DNA of 46,203 bases from Pirellula sp. (GTDB taxonomy: Bacteria; Planctomycetota; Planctomycetia; Pirellulales; Pirellulaceae): assembly GCA_021736575.1 (NCBI GenBank), contig JAIPFP010000017.1, positions 1-46,203 on the forward strand. The letters are read 5' to 3'. A program made the position numbers and the translations under genes. The notes beneath the pieces are model-generated. The model was not told the DNA's origin, did not search any database, and saw only the letters and a list, made by a program, of their open reading frames with translations. This document shows positions 31,957-40,300 of the stretch, piece after piece. Within the stretch, counting starts at the first letter, position 1. The number at the start of each line of letters is the position of its first letter.

Positions 31957-33365
31957 AGCAACGTTCCTGCTTGTTGTCGATCGCACTGCTCAGCATAATG
32001 TGGTCGAGTGTTTCAGCGGTTCGAGCTGTTGACCAACCCAACTTCATCTTCATGCTATCCGATGACCAAGGCTGGAACGGCCTGTCGGTCCCGATGCATC
32101 CGGACGTCGCAGGCTCGAAAGGTGAAATCTTTCAAACTCCGAATCTGGAAAGGCTTGCGGCGCAAGGCATGCGATTCTCATCAGCGTATGCGCCAGCACC
32201 AGTTTGCTCACCAACGCGGATCAGTATTCAGACTGGGAAGAGCCCTGCACAGCTTCACTGGACCAAAGCGGCACCAGCGGTCCCGGGTCGCAAGCTGATC
32301 GAGCCGCGCTTAATCAAGGACTTGAGCAAAGATGAAGCGACCATCGGCGAACTATTGAAGCGAGCTGGTTACCTTACAGCTCACTACGGTAAGTGGCACA
32401 TCGCTGGAGGAGGGCCAGGCGCTCATGGATACGAAGAACACGATGGCGACACTGGAAACGAAAACGCTTACAAGTTCACGGACCCAAATCCGGTTGACAT
32501 CTTCGGCATGGCTGAGCGTGCGGCCAAGTTCATGGAAAGGAGCAAACGAGCGAACAAACCCTTCTACATTCAACTTTCATGGAATGCCCTTCATGCAGCA
32601 GAACTAGCCAATAAAGCTACCTTGGCCAAGTACGAAAAGCTCGCGACGAACAATGCAAAGCAGGCGGCCACCGCAGCCATTACCGAAGATCTCGACTCGG
32701 GAGTTGGCAAAGTCCTGGAGGCCGTAGAGCAATTGGGGCTGAGCGAGAACACATACATCATTTACATGTCTGACAACGGTGCAGGCGGTGGTGGGCGACG
32801 CGGTGGACTGAGCGGTGGAAAAGGTTCCGTTTGGGAAGGCGGTATTCGAGTACCGCTGATCGTACGAGGGCCAAACGTTGGCGAAAATTCATGGTGCCAT
32901 GTGCCAGTTGTTGGTTACGACTTTCTTCCAACTCTATGCGGCTTGGCCGCTGTTCCTGCGGAGGAATTACCCAAAGGCATTGAAGGCGGAGACATCACAA
33001 GCTTGCTTCAAAATAGCGGCGAAGGTTTTGTTAAACGGCAGCGCGAAGAGCTTGTCTTTCACTTTCCTCACTATCAAAGCGATGATGGGCCACACTCGGC
33101 GATTCGACTTGGGAACCTCAAGCTGATTCACTTCTACGAAGACGATCGGGTCGCTCTGTTTGATCTTGCCAATGATGTTGGAGAACATAACGACTTAGCC
33201 CAGCGGATGCCACAGGACACTCAAATGTTGAAAGGTCGCTTGGACCAATATCTGATTGCCATCAACGCTCAATTGCCTACACCCAATCCAAACTTTGATC
33301 CTTCCCAGCCAGTTGCGCCGCGTAAAGGTGGCAAGAACGGGAAGCAAGGAGCTAACAAGAAATGA
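31953..33365 (+). CDS. secreted formylglycine-dependent sulfatase
   Basis: The product is 470 residues with a signal peptide (MKQRSCLLSIALLSIMWSSV) and an ATGA overlap with the gene upstream. Metal site: D37/D38 in FMLSDDQGWNG. The catalytic Cys85 in the CxPxR motif (VCSPTRISIQTGK) would be converted to formylglycine by a maturase not found in the window. Other family features are HYGKWHIAGG, FYIQLSWNALH, YMSDNGAGGG and GGIRVPLIVRGPN. It belongs to the S1 sulfatases, which remove sulfate esters from polysaccharides or glycolipids and are abundant in marine planctomycetes. The substrate is unknown. Co-expression with a YHYH-PEBP protein and a metallophosphatase points to an extracytoplasmic pathway. 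Confidence 0.93.
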   Translation: MKQRSCLLSIALLSIMWSSVSAVRAVDQPNFIFMLSDDQGWNGLSVPMHPDVAGSKGEIFQTPNLERLAAQGMRFSSAYAPAPVCSPTRISIQTGKSPAQLHWTKAAPAVPGRKLIEPRLIKDLSKDEATIGELLKRAGYLTAHYGKWHIAGGGPGAHGYEEHDGDTGNENAYKFTDPNPVDIFGMAERAAKFMERSKRANKPFYIQLSWNALHAAELANKATLAKYEKLATNNAKQAATAAITEDLDSGVGKVLEAVEQLGLSENTYIIYMSDNGAGGGGRRGGLSGGKGSVWEGGIRVPLIVRGPNVGENSWCHVPVVGYDFLPTLCGLAAVPAEELPKGIEGGDITSLLQNSGEGFVKRQREELVFHFPHYQSDDGPHSAIRLGNLKLIHFYEDDRVALFDLANDVGEHNDLAQRMPQDTQMLKGRLDQYLIAINAQLPTPNPNFDPSQPVAPRKGGKNGKQGANKK

Positions 33366-35134
33366 TGTTACAAAATAACTTGCAATGGCTGACTATTGCG
33401 GCCCTACTAATCGCTGGAATGGTCTCACACGCCCATGAAGGTCACGAACATGGCCCAGCCGATGCCAGTATCCGGGCCTGGACGTTCGCAGATACCGGTG
33501 CCCACATCCACGGTACCCACATCCACGGCGCTTACGTCGCCTCGCGCGACGGCAAGGTGCAAGTGCGGCGCACGGATGGAACGGTTATCTCACTTGAAAT
33601 TGAAAAACTAACAATCTTGGACCAGAGGTGGATTGAGAGAAAGGTTGCGCAGGTGAAGGAGATCAACGAGAATGCGACGCCAACCAATGGCACCATGAAG
33701 CTTATTGCAGCCAATGTTCCCAGCAAACCTGCAATCGCTGAAACGTTCGAGCCCTTCGAAAAACTCAATGCAATCAAGTACCGACAAGATGAAAAGTTCT
33801 TCTATGTAGAATCGAACTCGATGCCAGACCACCGGATGATGGTCGGCATCACCGCGTGGCAACAACAAGTCCCGATTCCACAGCCCTATTTCGGTGATAA
33901 CGCATGGCGAATTCCGCTTGAACCCGTGGTTGCCAAGAATCCTCTTTCGGCCAAGTCGCATTTCTTTCGTGGTGCCATTGCCTTGGCTGCCAACGGGGTC
34001 CCGATTTTCAACCCGATCAAGAATGATGGGCGGACCGATACGCTTTTAGCGGGTGAACTAGACGAGTTCGGAGGCCACTGCGGTCGTGGCGACGACTATC
34101 ACTATCACATTGGTCCGACGCATTTGCAGGAGATCGTCGGCAAGGACAAACCGATTGCCTACGCGCTCGATGGTTATCCCATTTATGGATATACCGAACC
34201 GGATGGCTCCGAAGTCCGAGGGCTCGATGAGTTCAACGGGCATTCTACACCACAGCTTGGCTATCACTACCACGCCACAAAAACGTACCCGTATCTCAAT
34301 GGCGGTTTTCATGGAGAAGTCAAAGAGGTCGATGGTCAAGTAGATCCGCAGCCGCGTGCTGGAGGAGTAAGAGAAGCACTACCTCCGCTGCGAGGAGCTA
34401 AAATCACTGGCTTTGAATCGAAAGACAACAAGAGCTTTAGTATTAAAGTCGAAGTAGGCCGCGAGACTCGCTACGTAAATTATTTTCTGAATCAGGACGG
34501 TTCCGTCAAGTTCGACTTCGTCGATGGCAACGGTAAAGTGAAGAGTGAAACGTACTCGCCACGACAGCGTGGCCCTGGTGGCGGTAATGATCGACCGCCA
34601 CGCAACGAACCACCTCGCAGAGATCCACCGCCGCCTGCACGCAATGCTTCGAAGGGAGATGCAGCGTCCAACAAAGCCAACGAAGGCTTCACCGTATCAA
34701 GTACTGCGATCGGTCGGGACGGACGTATCTCACCGGAATTCACTTGCGATGGCGAAAGCGCATCGCTACCACTGGAATGGCAGGGTGCTCCGACTGGAAC
34801 CAAATCTTTTGCGATCAGTCTTTGGCATACCGCTCCTGATCAAGAAAAGTCTTACTGGCTAGTCTACAACATTCCCGCCACAGTCAATCATCTAGCTAAG
34901 AATGACAAAACCACGGGGACAGTCGGCTTGAACGACAAAAAGAGGGCATCCTATGACCCAATGTGCTCAAAAGGACCAGGTGCCAAGATATACCATATCT
35001 CTGTTTATGCCCTGTCTTCTGAGTTGAAACTCCCTAAGGGCAGCGTCAATCGCGACACATTGCGAAAGACGATCAAAGGCATCACGCTCGCCGAAACGAC
35101 ACTTGATTTTGTTTACGAGAGAGCCAAGAGGTGA
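33362..35134 (+). CDS. three-domain exported protein: SHD1-like, YHYH and PEBP domains
   Basis: The product is 590 residues; its ATG overlaps the sulfatase stop. A signal peptide ends near SHA-HE and is followed by His-rich repeats (HIHGTHIHG). The SHD1-like segment reads GKVQVRRTDGTVISLEIEKL then QRWIERKV. The YHYH domain (PF14240; about 130-330) carries GDDYHYHIGPTHLQ and LGYHYHATKTYPY with LDGYPIYGYTEPDG. A P/R-rich linker (about 400-430) leads to a PEBP/YbhB-like domain (about 435-590; ISPEFTCDGESASLPLEW, YWLVYNIP). YHYH proteins are of unknown function; the His motifs suggest metal binding. PEBP domains bind anionic lipid or ligand headgroups. This domain combination is unusual. Confidence 0.85.
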   Translation: MMLQNNLQWLTIAALLIAGMVSHAHEGHEHGPADASIRAWTFADTGAHIHGTHIHGAYVASRDGKVQVRRTDGTVISLEIEKLTILDQRWIERKVAQVKEINENATPTNGTMKLIAANVPSKPAIAETFEPFEKLNAIKYRQDEKFFYVESNSMPDHRMMVGITAWQQQVPIPQPYFGDNAWRIPLEPVVAKNPLSAKSHFFRGAIALAANGVPIFNPIKNDGRTDTLLAGELDEFGGHCGRGDDYHYHIGPTHLQEIVGKDKPIAYALDGYPIYGYTEPDGSEVRGLDEFNGHSTPQLGYHYHATKTYPYLNGGFHGEVKEVDGQVDPQPRAGGVREALPPLRGAKITGFESKDNKSFSIKVEVGRETRYVNYFLNQDGSVKFDFVDGNGKVKSETYSPRQRGPGGGNDRPPRNEPPRRDPPPPARNASKGDAASNKANEGFTVSSTAIGRDGRISPEFTCDGESASLPLEWQGAPTGTKSFAISLWHTAPDQEKSYWLVYNIPATVNHLAKNDKTTGTVGLNDKKRASYDPMCSKGPGAKIYHISVYALSSELKLPKGSVNRDTLRKTIKGITLAETTLDFVYERAKR

Positions 35135-36681
35135 AGTACGGGAAGGTTAATTCGATTATGAAATCACTTTTCAGCTCAGTCTGCTTAATCCTCTTGTGCA
35201 TACTGATACCAGCAAACCTACTTATTGGTGCAGCGACTTGTTACGGTCAATCGGAACGAAGGGAAGGAGGTGGACAGAACGCAGATCAACGTAAGGGCTC
35301 GGCGGACAAAGGTGGTCGTGGCAAAGGTGGTAGTGGACTCGGAAACTACACTGAGCCGCCTTCTGCGAACAACGTACCCGATCACCTTTACAACATCATC
35401 CTTGGTAGGCCGACCGATAACGGAATATCCATTCGCGCACTGTTTCATCGCGATGCGACCGCTCATGTCGTTTACGGCAGCGAGTCTGGCAAGCTTTCAG
35501 AGCGAACGCCCGCAGTCAAGTTCCAGGCCAAGGAAACGCACGATTTCGTCCTTAGCAAACTTGAGCCAAACAGCCGCTACTTCTACAAGCTTGTTTATCG
35601 AACAGACGCTGGCGCTGAACAGTCGTCCGACGAATACTCCTTTCATACAAAGCGAGACGCGGGTAGTCCATTTGTCTTCACGGTAACTGCCGACTCGCAT
35701 TTGGATGAGAACACCAGTGGTGAAGTCTACCTGCGTACTTTAGCCAATGCGTCGTTAGACTCGCCAGACTTTCATTTTGAACTTGGCGACACGTTCATGA
35801 CCGGAAAATACGTCAAGCCGGAACTGTCCGAGCCTCAATACTTGGCTCAACGCTACTACCTCGGCAGCCTATGCCATTCTGCGTCGCTCTTTTTCGTGTT
35901 GGGAAACCACGACGGTGAATCTGGCAGCCGTGGGTCGACAATTTGGGCCACTCAGACACGTAAGCGACTGTTTCCCAACCCTGAACCTGATGGTTTTTAT
36001 ACGGGCAATGATCAACGCGAGCAAGTCATTGGCTTGCCTCAAAATTTTTATCAGTGGAAATGGGGCAATGCCCAGTTCATCGTGATCGATCCGTTTCGCC
36101 ATACGATGCAGCGCAGTCGCAACGGGAGCAATTGGCCATGGACGCTCGGCGAACACCAGTACCTGTGGCTCAAGGCTTCGCTTGAAAATGTGGACGCCAA
36201 GTATCGATTTGTTTTTATCCATCACCTCGTTGGTGGATCGCCAATGAACAATCGCGGCGGCGTTGAGGTTGCGCGGTTATGGGAATGGGGCGGCAAGAAC
36301 ACGGAGGGGGAAGATGAATTCGCCAAACAACGTCCAGGTTGGGAAATGCCGATTCATGACCTCCTCGTGAAGCATGGTGTGTCCATCGTTTTTCACGGAC
36401 ACGATCACCTATTCATCAAACAGGATCTCGATGGCATAGTCTATCAAGAGGTTCCTCAGCCTGGGCATCCTCGTTCAGGGAACACGAACACGGCCAAAGA
36501 GTATGGCTATCAGAGCGGCGAGATTCAGAGCAGCTCGGGTTACGTTCGCGTGCGAGTCGGACAAGACGAAACTCGGGTCGATTACGTCCGGACCTATTTG
36601 CCCGCAGCAGAATCACAATTCAAAAGAAACGGGGATGTCAGCTACTCGTACATAGTGGATGATGCATCCGTTTCACGCTAA
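35131..36681 (+). CDS. exported purple-acid-phosphatase-like metallophosphatase
   Basis: The product is 516 residues from a GTG overlapping the previous stop (GTGA). An ATG at 35158 gives a tighter signal peptide and is the alternative. After the signal peptide (MKSLFSSVCLILLCILIPAN) and a G/K-rich linker, a fibronectin-III-like N domain precedes the calcineurin-like core. Metal ligands are visible: TADSHLD, ELGDTFM, LGNHDGES, FIHHLVGG and FHGHDHLF. The order and spacing fit purple-acid-phosphatase-like phosphoesterases. The substrate is unknown, probably a phosphate ester outside the cytoplasm. It is the last gene of the sigma-factor operon. Confidence 0.88.
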   Translation: MKYGKVNSIMKSLFSSVCLILLCILIPANLLIGAATCYGQSERREGGGQNADQRKGSADKGGRGKGGSGLGNYTEPPSANNVPDHLYNIILGRPTDNGISIRALFHRDATAHVVYGSESGKLSERTPAVKFQAKETHDFVLSKLEPNSRYFYKLVYRTDAGAEQSSDEYSFHTKRDAGSPFVFTVTADSHLDENTSGEVYLRTLANASLDSPDFHFELGDTFMTGKYVKPELSEPQYLAQRYYLGSLCHSASLFFVLGNHDGESGSRGSTIWATQTRKRLFPNPEPDGFYTGNDQREQVIGLPQNFYQWKWGNAQFIVIDPFRHTMQRSRNGSNWPWTLGEHQYLWLKASLENVDAKYRFVFIHHLVGGSPMNNRGGVEVARLWEWGGKNTEGEDEFAKQRPGWEMPIHDLLVKHGVSIVFHGHDHLFIKQDLDGIVYQEVPQPGHPRSGNTNTAKEYGYQSGEIQSSSGYVRVRVGQDETRVDYVRTYLPAAESQFKRNGDVSYSYIVDDASVSR

Positions 36682-36760
36682 GTTTCCCTGCGGCGTCTCA
36701 AGAGTTACAGAGTACCGCAAACGTTGGCATTTTTGCTACAATGGCAGAGTCGTACTGTTG

Positions 36761-36781
36761 CTTGGGACGGTTTGTCCCAAG
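36761..36781. repeat. palindrome CTTGGGAC-GGTTT-GTCCCAAG
   Basis: Perfect eight-base arms lie ahead of the methyltransferase gene. The related palindrome at 37550-37572 sits on the other side of the same gene. Confidence 0.7.
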
Positions 36782-36857
36782 CTTGCAAAGAACTCGGAAT
36801 GGTCGGGGCATTGTTCCCAGCCTACATCTTTTCGACAACTATGAGAGAAAACTAACA

Positions 36858-37550
36858 GTGCAACGATCGGCAATGGCATCGGCACTTTTGGGCTTTTCAG
36901 TCTTCGCATCCTCTATTCTGGCCCAAGAAAAAAGTGTTCGACCGGGCGTCAACGACTCCTTTCGAGATCCAAAAGTCAGCGAATTCCAAGAGAAATTTGA
37001 AATCGAGAGTCGAGAGGTTTTTGCGAAACGGAAACAGATTGTCGAAGGTTGCAAGGTCGCTCCCGGGATGACGGTGGCTGATATTGGTGCAGGGACCGGA
37101 GTTTTTACTCGATTGTTCTCCGAGGCGGTTGGTCCCAAAGGACAAGTGTTGGCCGTTGATATCGCTGCGAACTTCCTAGATCACATCAACAGCACCAACC
37201 GAGAGGCCGGTCGGAAGAACGTACAAACGGTTCAATGCTCTCCCGACTCAACCAAGCTGGAACCAGCGACGGTGGATGTTGCCTATATCTGCGACACCTA
37301 TCATCACTTTGAGTTTCCCTTGAAGACCATGAGTTCGCTTCACGCGGCGCTCAAACCACGCGGGCGATTGTTCCTTGTCGACTTTAAACGTGTCGAAGGC
37401 GAAAGTACGGATTGGACGATGAAACATGTTCGCGCCGGCCAAGAAGTTTTTGAAGCAGAGATTCTGTCCTGCGGCTTCAAGAAGGTACGTGAACATTCGG
37501 ACTTATTGAAGGAAAACTATTTCATCGAGTTTGAACGAGTTGCACCGTAG
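36858..37550 (+). CDS. exported SAM-dependent methyltransferase-like protein
   Basis: The product is 230 residues from a GTG at 36858 (an ATG at 36873 is the alternative); the frame is open back to 36741 but that region is palindromic repeat. A signal peptide is evident (QRSAMASALLGFSVFASSIL then AQ). The core is a class I methyltransferase: TVADIGAGTGVFTRLFSEAV (SAM motif I), VLAVDIAANFL, VDVAYICDTYHHFE (motif IV region) and PRGRLFLVDF. A signal peptide on a SAM-dependent enzyme is odd because SAM is cytoplasmic, but this pairing recurs in planctomycetes. The substrate is unknown. Confidence 0.82.
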   Translation: MQRSAMASALLGFSVFASSILAQEKSVRPGVNDSFRDPKVSEFQEKFEIESREVFAKRKQIVEGCKVAPGMTVADIGAGTGVFTRLFSEAVGPKGQVLAVDIAANFLDHINSTNREAGRKNVQTVQCSPDSTKLEPATVDVAYICDTYHHFEFPLKTMSSLHAALKPRGRLFLVDFKRVEGESTDWTMKHVRAGQEVFEAEILSCGFKKVREHSDLLKENYFIEFERVAP

Positions 37551-37643
37551 GATGGGACCATCTGTCCCGTCCGAAAGCACACGTAGCACAGGCTGCTAGC
37601 CTGTGCTTTTTGGACTATTACAGGCTGGCAGCCTGTGCTACGT
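37550..37643. repeat. composite palindromic repeat cluster
   Basis: A GGATGGGAC/GTCCCGTCC hairpin (37550-37572) overlaps the last base of the methyltransferase stop. It is followed by AGCACAGGCT-GCT-AGCCTGTGCT (37585-37607). A 15-base perfect inverted repeat, ACGTAGCACAGGCTG (37581-37595) with CAGCCTGTGCTACGT (37629-37643), encloses the second half. The core is related to the repeats at 17238 and 19333. Confidence 0.78.
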
Positions 37644-37683
37644 GGTAGAGCTTGTGAACGTGATGGCAGTACTCTAATTCGGA

Positions 37684-38832
37684 TTATTGGAACCGGTCAT
37701 TGCGTGGCCCGTCATTGCGTGGCCCATCGTTGCGTGGCCCATCGTTGCGTGGACCATCGTTGCGTGGACCATCGTTGCGTGGACCGTCATTGCGTGGACC
37801 GTCATTGCGTGGACCGTCATTGCGTGGACCGTCATTGCGTGGCCCGACATTGCGTGGCCCATCGCTATTTCCTCTACGATTTGGGCCCCCGAATTCCGGT
37901 CTGAAATTGCGAGGTACTTGTCCTGGTTGCATTCTTGGGTTTGGCCTGCCTTGCATTGGATTCATGGGTGGCATGGGTGGCATGGGTGGCATGGGTGGCA
38001 TTTGGCCAAGGTTGGGCCTATTGCGATCGGGTCCGCCGGGACTTCGCTGTCGTTCTGCTCGCTCCATTGCTTTTTCTTCTCGCATCATGGACTCGATCGA
38101 CTGAAGCGATCGATTGATGTTTCTAAGCAACTCCAAACTTTCAGCATTGTTGGCAGATTCTTGAGCCGCGTGATGTAAGTTTGGACCGTGCATCGGTGAA
38201 GGTGTAGGCATGTGCATTGGGGCGCGCATGTGCATTGGGGAAGGTGGAGACATTTGCATTCCCGGCATTTGCATTCCCGGCATTTGCATCGGTGGCATTT
38301 GCATCGGTGGCATTTGAATGTGCATTGTGGAATGTGCTGGCATTTGCATCGGCGCCTTAGGGGATGGCACATTCATTTTCGGCATTTTTCTTGGGGATTT
38401 GGCGTGCTTATCGCTTTTCTTGCGATCTTCGTCTTCGTCTTCATCGCCCTCATCGTCGTCATCGCCCTCGTCTTCATCGTCTTCATCTCGCGACTTTACA
38501 CTCTGCTTTTGGATCTGGGCGATCAATTCATTGACGCGTTGAACGTCTTCCTTTTTCCCCTTGGTGATAACCAACCCCATCTCCGGTACGAACGAAATGT
38601 CGACATCGCCAATGAGGCCACTTTCCGCCGCTAGCGTGTCAGGAGAACGAACGATGGTAGCACTCAAAGTGCCGTTGTTCTGAAGCGCGTCGACGGTTAC
38701 GGTCGTGGTCTTGTCCTGTTCGGTTGGCTCTTGGTAAGTCGCCTTCGCGTTCGTAATCGCTAGCAAACAAGCCACTAGGGGGAAAACAATCAGAAAACAA
38801 TGTTGCATTGTTCTTGGCATGATCTTGTCCAT
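37684..38832 (-). CDS. exported secretin-N-like, Met-rich and GPRND-repeat protein
   Basis: The product is 382 residues from the ATG at 38832 (ATGs at 38820 or 38808 are alternatives; the frame is open to 39111 inside the neighbouring gene). A signal peptide (QHCFLIVFPLVACLLAITNA) is followed by a small domain like the N-domains of secretins: GDVDISFVPEMGLVITKGKK then EDVQRVNELIAQIQKQS. An acidic run of Asp/Glu follows, then a Met-Pro-rich region (repeated MQMPPMQMPGMQMPG-type units, about 38215-38370). A short helix (LELLRNINRSLQSIESMM), a PPM repeat and 11 C-terminal GPRND units complete it. Met-rich repeats can bind copper. The function is unknown. Confidence 0.7.
   Translation of the reverse strand: MDKIMPRTMQHCFLIVFPLVACLLAITNAKATYQEPTEQDKTTTVTVDALQNNGTLSATIVRSPDTLAAESGLIGDVDISFVPEMGLVITKGKKEDVQRVNELIAQIQKQSVKSRDEDDEDEGDDDDEGDEDEDEDRKKSDKHAKSPRKMPKMNVPSPKAPMQMPAHSTMHIQMPPMQMPPMQMPGMQMPGMQMSPPSPMHMRAPMHMPTPSPMHGPNLHHAAQESANNAESLELLRNINRSLQSIESMMREEKAMERAERQRSPGGPDRNRPNLGQMPPMPPMPPMPPMNPMQGRPNPRMQPGQVPRNFRPEFGGPNRRGNSDGPRNVGPRNDGPRNDGPRNDGPRNDGPRNDGPRNDGPRNDGPRNDGPRNDGPRNDRFQ
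37696..37860. repeat. 15-bp tandem repeat, 11 units, coding for GPRND
   Basis: Unit GTCATTGCGTGGCCC (plus strand) varies at a few bases (C/A at one position, GTCAT/ATCGT at another). Being a multiple of three it keeps frame in the C-terminal tail of the minus-strand gene. Copy number is likely to vary between strains. Confidence 0.92.
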
Positions 38833-38899
38833 GGTCAAAGAGAGGATGCGGGTATGGGAGTACCTACGGATATAGGCAACTACATAGTACTCTAGAGAC

Positions 38900-39979
38900 T
38901 CAACCCCGGAACAGGGGAATAGTTTCTCGGTGCAATCGCTCGTAAATTGCTTCCAGCCGATTTGCGAAGTTCTCAGGAGAGCATATTTGTCGAACTCGGG
39001 CTTGAGCTGAGGCTCCGTACGATGCGATCGAGTTGCGGTCGCCGTGGAGTTGGATGATTGAATCGCGGAGAGCAGAAAAATCCTCAGACGGAAAAACGAG
39101 ACCATCGACACCGTGACGAACCATTTCCTTCATGCCGCCGGCATCGCTGACGAGGGGGCAAATCGACTGGTCCATCGCTTCGAGAAGAGCTCGACAAAGT
39201 CCCTCACGCCGCGATGGCATGACGAATACATCGAAAATCGGCATCAACCTTTGAGCGTCATTCAAATGACCCGTCAATATCACTCGATTTCTCAGACGGT
39301 TGTCCCGTGCAAGCTCAGCCACGTGCGGATCTCTCTGTTCGCCAAAAACCAGGAAGTGAATCTTGGGCAGGGCTGCGCACTCGGCTGCGGCCCGCATTAA
39401 GATGTCAATTCCCTTGACCGGGCGAATGCAAGCGGCAGTTCCAACCACAAACGCGTCTGCGGGAATGTCAAATCTCTGCCGTAGATCGGCTCGTTTCTCG
39501 AGCGAAAGGGCTGGAACGACGCAATTGTAAATCACTTCACATTTTTCGTTCGGAACTCGTCCCCGGGTCATCGCCTGTTTCACGGCCTCCGATTCGCAAG
39601 CATGAATCGCTATACTCGGCGAAAGATAAGTGATCCAATCCGCAGGATCAAACGGGGAAGGCACTCGCGTTATCCCACGGAAAGACATGATGATTGGTCT
39701 TGGCTTCAAACCAATACATCCGATCACGGATTGAGCAAGCGAGGCTGGTAAAAATGCGTGAATCAAATCGGGTTTGAAGCGATGAACCGTTTGTCGCAAC
39801 AATCGGATAGCGGCCGAATCGATCTTTTTACTCCCTCGAAATTGCAGGAACTCGCAACGTGGGTGCTTCAGTTCTGCTTCGATATGCGAAACCTCGCCGT
39901 CCGCAATGAGCAAATCATGATCGCGACGACTCATCTCGCGTACAAAACCATGCGGTGCGTTGATCAGAAGTAGTCGCAT
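38900..39979 (-). CDS. GT4-family glycosyltransferase
   Basis: The product is 359 residues from the ATG at 39979 (MRLLLINAPHGFV). The frame is open to an ATG at 40156, but the extra 59 residues are not family-like. A GT-B fold is shown by the N-domain (RFKPDLIHAFLPASLAQSVI), AFVVGTAACIRPVKGIDILM with the nucleotide-sugar loop, VILTGHLND, and the E-x7-E motif in REGLCRALLEAMD followed by VSDAGGMKEMVRHGVDGLVF. Such enzymes transfer a sugar from a nucleotide-sugar onto a lipid or polysaccharide in envelope glycan synthesis. Donor and acceptor are unknown. Confidence 0.87.
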   Translation of the reverse strand: MRLLLINAPHGFVREMSRRDHDLLIADGEVSHIEAELKHPRCEFLQFRGSKKIDSAAIRLLRQTVHRFKPDLIHAFLPASLAQSVIGCIGLKPRPIIMSFRGITRVPSPFDPADWITYLSPSIAIHACESEAVKQAMTRGRVPNEKCEVIYNCVVPALSLEKRADLRQRFDIPADAFVVGTAACIRPVKGIDILMRAAAECAALPKIHFLVFGEQRDPHVAELARDNRLRNRVILTGHLNDAQRLMPIFDVFVMPSRREGLCRALLEAMDQSICPLVSDAGGMKEMVRHGVDGLVFPSEDFSALRDSIIQLHGDRNSIASYGASAQARVRQICSPENFANRLEAIYERLHRETIPLFRG

Positions 39980-40168
39980 ACAGTAGATCGCATACATTAG
40001 GTCGCAACTGCCGGGTGCGACAAGGAAGTCCCCCAAACCTCCCAGCTTTCCAAGCTGAACGGGCGGTAGTTTAAATCTTTGCGCAAGATTCGACAATATC
40101 AACATTGCATCGCAATCCCATTCATCCGACGACGAAACTATTGGATCGCTTGTCAATCTTGCTTCATC

Positions 40169-40197
40169 TTGCTTCGCCCGTTCTAAATTGGTATTAC
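40169..40197 (+). promoter_or_regulatory. probable sigma-70 promoter of the OmpA-type lipoprotein gene
   Basis: TTGCTT (40169-40174) and TATTAC (40192-40197) are separated by exactly 17 bases. The site is about 100 bases before the lipoprotein start. The -35 TTGCTT matches that of RNA B. Confidence 0.55.
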
Positions 40198-40300
40198 GGA
40201 TTCCATGAGTCGCGGCATCCCTTTCTATTCAGACTTTCACCGCAGTATTTTGAGCTCGTTATTGCGAGCCTTTGGGCTTTCGCGTCTTGATAGGTTAGCG

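Noticed and set aside
36728-36742. Sigma-54-like TTGGCATTTTTGCTA before the methyltransferase
   Set aside because: The GG to GC spacing is seven bases rather than ten.
37696-37860. Possible CRISPR array
   Set aside because: The units are contiguous 15-mers with no spacers, and they code for a repeat peptide.
37687-38178. Plus-strand frames with repeated IAW or RGPSL units
   Set aside because: They are mirror images of the 15-base repeat; the minus-strand frame has a signal peptide and a folded domain.
39980-40156. 59-residue N-terminal extension of the glycosyltransferase
   Set aside because: The residues do not match the family, and MRLLLINAPHG is a typical GT4 start.
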